A stretch of DNA of 62,957 nucleotides from an uncultured Eubacteriales bacterium (lineage in GTDB: Bacteria > Bacillota > Clostridia > Christensenellales > Aristaeellaceae), in contig CACYGY010000006.1 in the NCBI GenBank assembly GCA_902774025.1, positions 1 to 62,957 on the forward strand, read 5' to 3'. Both the position numbers and the translations under genes were made by a program. Positions 1 through 7,577 of the stretch are shown here, in pieces; positions within the stretch are counted from its first letter, which is position 1, and each line of letters opens with the position of its first letter. The notes beneath the pieces are model-generated. The model saw only the letters and a program-made list of their open reading frames with translations. It was not told the DNA's origin and did no database searches.

Positions 1-11
1 CGCTCGGATTT

Positions 12-711
12 GGGATCACCCCCGCGCGTGCGGGGAGAAGAGGTACCTCCGGAAAAACCTCTGAAGCTGAGTGGGATCACCCCCGCGCGTGCGGGGAGAA
101 GACCAGCTCACCCTGCTCCTCCAGGGTCTTCTCGGGATCACCCCCGCGCGTGCGGGGAGAAGCCTGCGACGGACGCACCTGTCGGGGCGCTGGTGGGATC
201 ACCCCCGCGCGTGCGGGGAGAAGACGTCTTCCGTTGCGCCACTCCGGATGCCTCCGGGATCACCCCCGCGCGTGCGGGGAGAAGGGGAAGACGACGGATG
301 AATTTTACATCCACGCGGGATCACCCCCGCGCGTGCGGGGAGAAGACGTGCAATGGAAAGGTTCATAAAATTTGCACGGGATCACCCCCGCGCGTGCGGG
401 GAGAAGCTGGAGAATGTCCCGTCCGACGTCTCTTTTTTGGGATCACCCCCGCGCGTGCGGGGAGAAGGCTGACACCCGCCAGCGGATACTTTACAGTTCC
501 GGATCACCCCCGCGCGTGCGGGGAGAAGTGGTGCAGCAGGGGCCTGCACAGGCTCTAAGTAGGATCACCCCCGCGCGTGCGGGGAGAAGGCTTCCCTGAT
601 CTTGTCCTCGTCCGCCTTGGAGGGATCACCCCCGCGCGTGCGGGGAGAAGCGCAAACAGTCTTGCTCCTGAAACTGCTAGTGGGGATCACCCCCGCGCGT
701 GCGGGGAGAAG
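12..711 (-). CRISPR. Type I-E CRISPR array, at least 12 repeats
   Basis: Twelve 29-nt repeats start at 12, 73, 134, 195, 256, 317, 378, 439, 500, 561, 622 and 683, with an exact 61-bp period and therefore 32-nt spacers. Each repeat contains the core CCCCGCGCGTGCGGGG, which can form a hairpin. Read on the minus strand the repeat begins CTTCTCCCCGC and ends GGGGTGATCC plus one base. This matches the usual type I-E form, with GTGATCC(N) as the crRNA 5' handle, and makes the array co-directional with the cas genes. The 28-nt core is identical in all twelve copies. Only the base at the handle end varies: C in ten copies on the minus strand, G at 500 and T at 561. Bases 1-11 look like the end of another spacer, so the array probably continues past the left edge. 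Confidence 0.97.
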
Positions 712-741
712 ACTAAACAAAGCCTTGTAAATGGCCACTTT

Positions 742-1887
742 TCATTCACCTGGAGATGCTATTTCATTCAGTTTCTCAAAAAGCAGCGCTGTCAGTTTGG
801 CGTCAGGAAGCGCCCGATGTGCCTGTTTGTCGGCAAACTTAAAAAACCGAATGAGTGTTTCCAACTTGAAGTTTTCAACAACACCCTGAAGGTATTTTCT
901 GCATAGATCTATCGTATCAATTGCGCTTATCGGCTGTAATTGAACTCCTGACCTGATACAGGCTGACTGAAAGAATCGAATATCGAAGGCTACGTTGTGG
1001 CCAATAATACAATCACCACCAAGAAAACGAATGAGATTTGACAGAGCTTCTGTAAGATTGATTCCTTTTTGGACAAGATCCTGCTCTGATATATCCGTCA
1101 TGTTTCGTACCTCCTCGGGAAGCGGCAAATCATACTGAATTAGACATTGCATACAATCAGAAATCACATGATTACGAACCCGTACACATGCGATTTCGAT
1201 TATGCTGTCCTCTTCCGGATTCAGGCCAGTTGTTTCCATATCTAAGACGGAATAATCAGCTGGCATTTTCTTACCGTCAGGCCATGGCAGATAAGGCAAT
1301 GCTCGTTTCCAGTAATTCCCTTTTGGGCGATTTCCGCCCGCTCTTTTCCCAAAGGAATTATCCGGTGAAGGAATCGACACCTTAACCGCTTCGCCACCAT
1401 CTGCTGAAGTTGCGTTTGATGGACCAGTTCCCACACTTCCAGTGCCATTACCGTTCATGTCATCATGCGAAACCTGTCCATCAACAGGCTTTTCTGACAT
1501 AGCTTCAGCCAATGATTTGCCTGCTGTCCCAGGAGAATTCCCTTCATTCATCTTTTGTTCATGACATTCCTCCTCTGGGGGCTGGCTAATAAGAGGTTCT
1601 TTCTTTCGCTCATGCGTAATCGCCCGGCGCATCAATGTGATACCATCAAAATCAACTGGTTGCCAGGCTGTATTGTGTGTGTAGTACACAAACCCTTGTT
1701 CGTTGCGTGCTGAGCAGACCATGACAGCATTACCGGAATCAATATGTTTACATATACGATCCCATAAAGCCTCTCTCGTACGATAACTCAACTGTCCAAC
1801 GTACACACCCGTAGAGATCTCCATCAGCCATTTTGTCACATCACCACGAACACCGGGGGGACATGCCGAGAGGTATAAAACGATCAA
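742..1887 (-). CDS. cas2: Cas2e fused to DnaQ-type (DEDDh) 3'-5' exonuclease
   Basis: This is the adaptation-complex protein of the type I-E system, 381 aa. Residues 1-90 are a type I-E Cas2 domain. Residues 91-205 are a polar, low-complexity linker. Residues 210-375 form a DnaQ/epsilon-like exonuclease with a full DEDDh set: D216 and E218 in LDMETTG, D302 in GHNVAFD, H357 and D362 in AHRALPD. Cas2 is the scaffold for Cas1 during spacer integration. In Streptococcus thermophilus a comparable fusion is known, and the exonuclease is thought to trim prespacer 3' ends. The start is TTG, overlapping the cas1 stop in TTGA (1884-1887). The linker is unusually long. The stop lies only 30 bp from the first CRISPR repeat. 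Confidence 0.95.
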   Translation of the reverse strand: MIVLYLSACPPGVRGDVTKWLMEISTGVYVGQLSYRTREALWDRICKHIDSGNAVMVCSARNEQGFVYYTHNTAWQPVDFDGITLMRRAITHERKKEPLISQPPEEECHEQKMNEGNSPGTAGKSLAEAMSEKPVDGQVSHDDMNGNGTGSVGTGPSNATSADGGEAVKVSIPSPDNSFGKRAGGNRPKGNYWKRALPYLPWPDGKKMPADYSVLDMETTGLNPEEDSIIEIACVRVRNHVISDCMQCLIQYDLPLPEEVRNMTDISEQDLVQKGINLTEALSNLIRFLGGDCIIGHNVAFDIRFFQSACIRSGVQLQPISAIDTIDLCRKYLQGVVENFKLETLIRFFKFADKQAHRALPDAKLTALLFEKLNEIASPGE

Positions 1888-2840
1888 TCTGGATCTGCCT
1901 CCTCCGACTCGTCCGCGTAGTTTATTCCATTACTCACCAGTTCCTCTGTTCCATTCCAGAGCTTCACATCGTCCGACGGCACAAACTCTTCGTCTGTTTC
2001 GTCTGCCAACAGTGTATGGATATCCTTCACCATACGCTCCAGTATATGAGCAGATACAAGTTTATCTCTGACAAGGCGTCTGGTTGCTGATCCGATCTGG
2101 TCAGAATGGGAAGAAGCAATTTCAAATGCCGCTGGAATGGTCGTTTCCGCTTTGTACAAATCCGCAATGTCATAAACAAAAGAATTTTCGTGGCCAACAT
2201 GCACAAATCCCAGCCCCGGGGAACATCCAATCGCAGCTATGACAGCATGAGCAACGCCGTATAGACACGCATGTCCCGCTGAAAGTGCCTGATTGACCGC
2301 ATCACCTGAATTGAAATCATCCGGTTTGTATTCACGACCATTCCATTCGACGTTCCACTGTTTTGCACAAGTGCGATAGACCTGTCGGATTCTGCTGCCT
2401 TCCCGTCCGCGTAACTGCTGCATTGTCAGGCCCGAAACATCCTCATCGGGAAACCGCATCTGATACATCTTGCGCGCAACCTGCAAGTGCATTCTCATAT
2501 TGCTGACCATGTTCGCCTGACGTATCAGCATTGTCGACGAGTGCGTGACAGGGCGTCCGGATGCGTAGTAGCGCACTCCCTTCTCTCCCACCCACACAAG
2601 TGTCACTCCTGCTTCTGCAGCTAATTCCATGGCCTGATGGGTGATCGTCGTCCCGGGTCCCAGCAGAATCGCCGTCATGCTCGCAGCCGGTACATGCACC
2701 TCCCCATTTTTGTCCCAGATCGTAATCGCGTTAGATTTCCGATTAAGCTTGCATCTCTCAAGATACAGAAAAGTTATACGGCTCTGCAGCTGCGGCAATG
2801 CCTGCAAATCAGGCTTGATGATCCCTCTCGGTTTATCCAT
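1884..2840 (-). CDS. cas1: CRISPR-associated endonuclease Cas1 (type I-E)
   Basis: Cas1 is the integrase that inserts new spacers into the array together with Cas2. The 318-residue protein carries the expected metal-binding catalytic residues: E147 in LRGREGSR, H214 in GFVHVGH and D224/D227 in FVYDIADLYK. An N-terminal beta-rich domain (about 1-95) precedes the helical catalytic domain. The ATG overlaps the end of cas6e by 8 bp, and its TGA overlaps the TTG of cas2, so translation is probably coupled. Length and motifs are normal for the type I-E family. The C-terminal tail (from about 290) is acidic and is likely a divergent extension. Confidence 0.96.
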   Translation of the reverse strand: MDKPRGIIKPDLQALPQLQSRITFLYLERCKLNRKSNAITIWDKNGEVHVPAASMTAILLGPGTTITHQAMELAAEAGVTLVWVGEKGVRYYASGRPVTHSSTMLIRQANMVSNMRMHLQVARKMYQMRFPDEDVSGLTMQQLRGREGSRIRQVYRTCAKQWNVEWNGREYKPDDFNSGDAVNQALSAGHACLYGVAHAVIAAIGCSPGLGFVHVGHENSFVYDIADLYKAETTIPAAFEIASSHSDQIGSATRRLVRDKLVSAHILERMVKDIHTLLADETDEEFVPSDDVKLWNGTEELVSNGINYADESEEADPD

Positions 2841-3456
2841 GAGACATCACGGTGATCAACCCCATACCATATGATTTGGCACGCCCGATTCCATCCGTCA
2901 GTGCTTCCCTGAACTGGTCCGCATCCGTCACAGTCAGGATTCCCTCAAAGGTTGAGCAGAAAATGGACAGATTCCTGCCTTTATTCCGAAATTTTAACCA
3001 TTCAGACCGCACCACGTCAAACTGCCCGGGTGCAACCAGAAATCCATGCTGCTTTCCCTGCCTGATCATCCATTCCCGCTGACTTGCTGCGGGCGTGATG
3101 GCCCTCAGCTTTCCACGCTTCCCCTGAGAATCCGGCACACTCATGACGGGATTAGCCGTCAGGCGAAATCTCCAGATCGATCCCGCTTCAATCCGATTCA
3201 GCAGCGGTTCGTAGCTGCGGCTCTCGCACTGCGTACCGGGAACTCCGATCTGTTGCATCAGAGTTGTAAAATCCGGGATCTCCCTGCTCAGCAGCAGTAA
3301 ATATAGACGTCCATTCAGCGTATCGATCCGCCAGAGATTGCGCTGTTTGTCACCTGAAAAACATGATTCCACGATGCCATGCAGAATTTCGGGGCTGCTC
3401 AGCGCCTGCAGCGTCTTCGTTTTTTTTGTATCGATTTCCACTCGCGACAGGTACAT
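2833..3456 (-). CDS. cas6e: Cas6e/CasE pre-crRNA endoribonuclease
   Basis: Cas6e cuts the CRISPR transcript at the base of each repeat hairpin and stays bound to the crRNA 3' end in Cascade. The 207-residue protein begins MYLSRVEI, has a histidine at position 26 (ILHGIVES) in the place of the family's catalytic His, and ends with the glycine-rich loop GIGRAKSYGMGLITV typical of Cas6e/Cse3. A GGAGG ribosome site lies 12 bp before the ATG. It is 21 bp downstream of cas5e and overlaps cas1 by 8 bp. Confidence 0.94.
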   Translation of the reverse strand: MYLSRVEIDTKKTKTLQALSSPEILHGIVESCFSGDKQRNLWRIDTLNGRLYLLLLSREIPDFTTLMQQIGVPGTQCESRSYEPLLNRIEAGSIWRFRLTANPVMSVPDSQGKRGKLRAITPAASQREWMIRQGKQHGFLVAPGQFDVVRSEWLKFRNKGRNLSIFCSTFEGILTVTDADQFREALTDGIGRAKSYGMGLITVMSHG

Positions 3457-3477
3457 GTCTGTTTATCACCTCCTGCT

Positions 3478-4182
3478 TCAGATATCCTGAAGTTCCAGCA
3501 TGGGATCATGTTCGTCACTCAGTGCAACAAACTGTTCCGGCTTTATCCCTCTGTGGGCAAACCGACGGTGCTCCGGGCTGAAAGACACAGGATTGTCCCG
3601 CAGACTGTGCCACGCCGTTTCTCCCCTTTCCGTCTCAAGAATCATACGCAGCCGGGAAGCTGAATGGGAACGCTTGTACCAGTCAGAAGCGATCCACGGT
3701 TCCCTCCGAAGCGTTTCCTCCAGGGAAGATGCCCGTACTCCCAGGAAAAGCGGACCTGTCGGCGGGCAGGACCTGCGGCCCAGATACAGGGGATAACACG
3801 GGTTTTGAACAGCCTTTGCGAGCCTGTCCAGCAAAATCTCATCCTGACTTTCGAGTCCCACCAGAAAGGCAGCATCGCATAGATAGTACCGATGCGTTAC
3901 GTACGAATCATACTGTAAATCGCCCTTCTTTCTGTAACTCGGAGCAAGCGCGGTGTGAAAATCCATAATCACCTTCCCCGGCATATCAACCCGTACGCCC
4001 ATCCGCAGCGCATCGCTCAGCCTGACAATCTCATCGCTGTCCCTTTTCAGGCCCAGCGCAGCAGCCAACATGCCTATAACACCGGACTTACTCGGTTCAC
4101 GGTATGTCTGGCGGATGTCATATTTTGACTCATCCCCCCATGCCTGCAGGGGAGCAGAGAGTCTGAGAAGCAATGTTGCCAT
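3478..4182 (-). CDS. cas5e: Cascade subunit Cas5e (CasD)
   Basis: Cas5e caps the crRNA 5' handle in the type I-E Cascade complex. The N-terminus MATLLLRLSAPLQAWG matches the family signature (xLxLRLxGPxQxWG), and FREPSKSG-type residues follow near 30 (TYREPSKSGVIGML). I chose the ATG at 4182, giving 234 aa, because it reproduces the normal Cas5e start with an AGGG ribosome site about 9 bp upstream. A GTG at 4191 overlapping the cas7e stop would add three residues. Its position between cas7e and cas6e is the standard order. Confidence 0.93.
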   Translation of the reverse strand: MATLLLRLSAPLQAWGDESKYDIRQTYREPSKSGVIGMLAAALGLKRDSDEIVRLSDALRMGVRVDMPGKVIMDFHTALAPSYRKKGDLQYDSYVTHRYYLCDAAFLVGLESQDEILLDRLAKAVQNPCYPLYLGRRSCPPTGPLFLGVRASSLEETLRREPWIASDWYKRSHSASRLRMILETERGETAWHSLRDNPVSFSPEHRRFAHRGIKPEQFVALSDEHDPMLELQDI

Positions 4183-4187
4183 CCATA

Positions 4188-5270
4188 TCACCCTTCGCTT
4201 ATCTCGGTATGGAGATAGTCTTCAAGTGCGTCCAGCATCTCCGGGAATGTCTTCTTCTCGGAAATGCTCTGCACGTTTTCCCCGACTCCCCATGCTTTTG
4301 TCGGGGTTCCCGCAAAATTCTCGTATACCTTCCGGGCGTATTCCATCAAACGCTTTTCAGAGGGATTCGCATATCCTCCAAGGCTGTCCTGTCTGACCGG
4401 CTGCTCGAAAGCGCCCACCAGGTTGACAGGCTGATCCTTTCTCACCGCAACATAAACGGTATCGGGAAGTGTGCGATTCGCGAACGTATTCTGTTTCCCT
4501 GTGGGCATGCTGCAGACGAACGCTTCCGTAAAACGCCTGACCGCCTCAGGAGTATCGTCACCCAGACTCCCGAAAAGTTCATTGACATTCACGGTGGCAT
4601 ACCGATACAGCGTCGAGGAATTGAATTCCACGGTTCCCAGATGACCCGCTCCGGCTGAATCTTCACTCGAAAGATCATCCACGGCAGTAAAGTAATCGAA
4701 TTCATTCTGAACGCTGTGGGTGGAAATCGCGTGCGCCACCTGGGCCGCGGCATCATAATTCAGTGAATGATCACTGGCCACCATCCGCCCAAACAGCGCC
4801 AGATCGATGGATGCGTTTTCCTTCATGGCCTTCTTGCAGGCCTCCTTATCCTGCATTTTATCCGGCTCATTCACAGCAATCTGAGCCAGTGCCTCCGCCT
4901 GGGACTCGCTCATGAAGAACAGGGCATCCGTGCCTTTATCCAGATCTTTCTCGTTGATGGGCAGTCCCGCGGCTTTCAGCACCTTGACCGCTTCCGTTTC
5001 CGCCTTGAGATCGGGAGAAAGCGCCTGAATGTGCTTTTCCACCATACGGACAATCCTCTTTGTCCGGGCACTCAGTTTGTCCGGAGTATACATTGTGCGG
5101 AACGTCAGTCTCACAGCGTGCTTCCAGGCCTGGCTTGATACGCGTGCGCGACGGACACCGCCATAGATTGCAGTCTTCGGACTGCCTGTATCGTCCCGGT
5201 TAACACAGCTCGGGGGAACGGTCTGCAGTACATGGATATCAACAAACATACGGCTGTTCTTGTTCATCAT
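4188..5270 (-). CDS. cas7e: Cascade backbone subunit Cas7e (Cse4/CasC)
   Basis: Cas7e forms the six-copy RRM-fold backbone that wraps the crRNA spacer. The 360-residue protein begins with the family pattern FVDIHVLQTVPPSCVNRDDTG and contains YGGVRRARVSSQAWK, where conserved basic residues contact RNA. Later segments (EFNSSTLYRYATVN, TGKQNTFANRTLPD) also match Cse4. The ATG at 5270 overlaps the cse2 stop (ATGA), indicating coupled translation. Length is normal for the family. Confidence 0.95.
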   Translation of the reverse strand: MMNKNSRMFVDIHVLQTVPPSCVNRDDTGSPKTAIYGGVRRARVSSQAWKHAVRLTFRTMYTPDKLSARTKRIVRMVEKHIQALSPDLKAETEAVKVLKAAGLPINEKDLDKGTDALFFMSESQAEALAQIAVNEPDKMQDKEACKKAMKENASIDLALFGRMVASDHSLNYDAAAQVAHAISTHSVQNEFDYFTAVDDLSSEDSAGAGHLGTVEFNSSTLYRYATVNVNELFGSLGDDTPEAVRRFTEAFVCSMPTGKQNTFANRTLPDTVYVAVRKDQPVNLVGAFEQPVRQDSLGGYANPSEKRLMEYARKVYENFAGTPTKAWGVGENVQSISEKKTFPEMLDALEDYLHTEISEG

Positions 5271-5908
5271 TGATTCTCATCCTTTCCTTTTTCGGCATTG
5301 ACCTGATTCATACGGTAGAAATCCTGTCCCCAGTTCAACCGAACGGAGGCTCTCTGTTCCTGGAACTGGTACTGATAAAGATCCCTGGCCAGCATCGGAT
5401 AGTCCAGCGCGATGTCTCTTGCCCTCAGCAGCTGGATAAAACCGCGAAGATAGTAAGCCATGGACATCATATCAGGCGCGAGTACCACCTGGTGAAAACG
5501 TCGTGCCACCCGTTCCCTTGCTTTATCGGTCTTCTCCTGGGCTGCTGCTCCACCTTCCTCGGCTAAATCCGCCGCAACCATTTGGGCCGCGGCCCTGCCG
5601 AGTGAAATGCCTCTCCTGCTGACACAATGTTCTTTCGGGTCCTCACTCTGCTGATGAACAGCAAACAGAGTCAAGGCAATATAGATTGCCCACTCTTCAC
5701 GGGACGGTTCTCCATACTGGCCATACATATTCTCCGGTAGCTCCGAAAACAGTATGCCCCAGATACGGGGATCTTCCCCTGGTTTTCCTCCCGCGCCTCT
5801 GCGCAGATTGGCAAGCCTGCCCCGAACCGCGGCTTCATCACCGGCCAGGATCCGGAACAGCTGTGCTTCTGTCTGCCGATATACGGCATCTGCTCTCGAC
5901 TCGCCCAT
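5267..5908 (-). CDS. cse2: Cascade small subunit Cse2 (CasB)
   Basis: Cse2 is present as a dimer along the Cascade belly and stabilises the displaced target strand. The 213-residue protein contains the family core ANLRRGAGGKPGEDPRIWG. I chose the ATG at 5908 (MGESRADAVYRQ) because AAGGAGG lies 12 bp upstream and the N-terminus then has the usual length. An upstream extension in the same frame is possible but lies inside cse1. The gene begins 71 bp before cse1 ends, a longer overlap than elsewhere in the operon. Confidence 0.92.
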   Translation of the reverse strand: MGESRADAVYRQTEAQLFRILAGDEAAVRGRLANLRRGAGGKPGEDPRIWGILFSELPENMYGQYGEPSREEWAIYIALTLFAVHQQSEDPKEHCVSRRGISLGRAAAQMVAADLAEEGGAAAQEKTDKARERVARRFHQVVLAPDMMSMAYYLRGFIQLLRARDIALDYPMLARDLYQYQFQEQRASVRLNWGQDFYRMNQVNAEKGKDENQ

Positions 5909-7577
5909 TCTGCCTGTTTTCCTCCTTTTTCGTGTAAATATAGATTTCACCGATTGCGCGCCTGAACCAGCTGAATGCCTCCGGTGAGGAATAGTGGGTA
6001 ATCTTCTTAATCTTCCTATTCTTCTCGGTAACCATTCGGCCGATAAACGCATTTTCACCGCTCTCGTCAACCATCTGTCTTCCCAGATTCATCACCGTTT
6101 TCCATGCCTGCTTCCTCCATGAACGCACCAGTTCCATGCGCTCGTCCACTTCCTGTGAGGGATCAATCAGAAGCAGCCAGTCCCGAAAGGGCATGTCAAC
6201 AGAAAGATACATCTGTTCCTTGGCTAACTGAGATATACCATTCAATCTGTTCTGATCCTCGCTTTTCAAAGATGTCCCAACCAGTCCGGCCGCTATCGTC
6301 AGATTCCTCGCAAGAGTCCCTATTGTCTCAGCCGCATTTTCGATATTCTCAATCTCTTCCGTAATCGCCCGAACCCATGCCTGTCCTGCTCTCTGGAGCA
6401 GATCCGCATGGAAGGAAAGCGCGTCCGAAAATGAGTCAGTTATGCTGCTCGACTTTTTATCGTACCGAACACAGGAAAACCGGAAAGTAATATATCGTTT
6501 GTAGGGCAATATCCCCTCCGAACGAAGGAGGCCGCACCATTTGATGACACCCGGAAGCCTGCCGCCGTTTTCCGTGCTCATCATCGTCCCGAAGTCACGC
6601 CAGATCTGCCGCGCCCTGTCATGTCGCCTGGGAATGTACGCAATCACCTTTGTCTTGGGATCTTCCTGTTTCCTCCAGAGTGTCATGGGTTCATCGAAAG
6701 CGTTTTCCCTGGGAAAAGCATCCCCGACAAGAACCGAATACCCCGTTATCCGGTCATTTTCCCGTTTCAGCAGGATGCGCCGCGACTGTAATGTCATCAG
6801 GCCAGCCAGGTCCCGGGGCATATCAATGGTTCTCCGTTCTTTGGAACAGGCTTCAGGGAGCTCCCAGACCGGCAGATCATCCCCTTCCCACAGTTCTTCG
6901 TCTGCCGCCAGCATGGTCATGTTCAGCAGGATTGTTTCAAACAGGTTCTCTCCACAGGCCGTTACCAGACCAAGACTTCCCAGCCATGCGACTGTGGACT
7001 GTCTCTTTCCCTCGCTTTTGTCTTTCTGCTTGGCGGCACAGTCATCAAAACCATTGATAAACAGCAGCCAGCGGGCACCTTCCGGGAAGGTCATGCCTGT
7101 CTCGCCCTCACCCGCGACGGACGAAAACAGTCTTTCCTTATTCCCGCTTTTGGATACTTCGCCGTTCAGCTTTGCCGCGCTGTACGGTGTCCCTCCTCCG
7201 GCCTCCGGCACCTGATAAAACGGCCGGCTCGGATGAATCAGGAAAAAACGGTCATGCCATTTCCGGAGATATTCCCTGACAGGCTGTTCAGGAAACTTCC
7301 CGTTTTCCATCAGCTCCTTCCACCGTTCCACAGCACCCTCTCTGCTGTCCACCGGATCCTCTTCCCCGCAGGTATTCACCCGTGTGAAGACTGTGTGCGC
7401 CAGGGCGATCAGAAGACGCAGCAGGGCAACATTCTGGGTCTCCATTTCTCCGGCCAGTCCCTTATACACGTGGGCATGCACAAGCGCGTCCGTCAGACTG
7501 ACCTCCCGGATCCCGCAATCCTGTCCCATGACACGGATCCAGTTTTCGTCGGCCAGATTGAAAATTGTATCGGGCAT
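5838..7577 (-). CDS. cse1: Cascade large subunit Cse1 (CasA/Cas8e)
   Basis: Cse1/Cas8e recognises the PAM and recruits Cas3. The 579-residue protein starts FNLADENWIRVM, which fits the family start (xNLIDExWIPV). It contains the recognisable segments FFLIHPSRPFYQVPEA and RPFYQ, and a C-terminal four-helix region ending with WFRRAIGEIY. The ATG is adjacent to the cas3 TAA (7578-7580). The last about 24 residues (rich in Arg, Ser and Asp) overlap cse2 and look poorly constrained, so the functional end may lie near 5900. Confidence 0.94.
   Translation of the reverse strand: MPDTIFNLADENWIRVMGQDCGIREVSLTDALVHAHVYKGLAGEMETQNVALLRLLIALAHTVFTRVNTCGEEDPVDSREGAVERWKELMENGKFPEQPVREYLRKWHDRFFLIHPSRPFYQVPEAGGGTPYSAAKLNGEVSKSGNKERLFSSVAGEGETGMTFPEGARWLLFINGFDDCAAKQKDKSEGKRQSTVAWLGSLGLVTACGENLFETILLNMTMLAADEELWEGDDLPVWELPEACSKERRTIDMPRDLAGLMTLQSRRILLKRENDRITGYSVLVGDAFPRENAFDEPMTLWRKQEDPKTKVIAYIPRRHDRARQIWRDFGTMMSTENGGRLPGVIKWCGLLRSEGILPYKRYITFRFSCVRYDKKSSSITDSFSDALSFHADLLQRAGQAWVRAITEEIENIENAAETIGTLARNLTIAAGLVGTSLKSEDQNRLNGISQLAKEQMYLSVDMPFRDWLLLIDPSQEVDERMELVRSWRKQAWKTVMNLGRQMVDESGENAFIGRMVTEKNRKIKKITHYSSPEAFSWFRRAIGEIYIYTKKEENRQNGRVESRCRISADRSTAVPDPGR

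Noticed and set aside
10..906. Several open frames across the CRISPR array coding Arg/Gly/Pro-rich repeats
   Set aside because: They arise from a 61-bp repeat unit free of stops; the repeats and spacers explain them fully.
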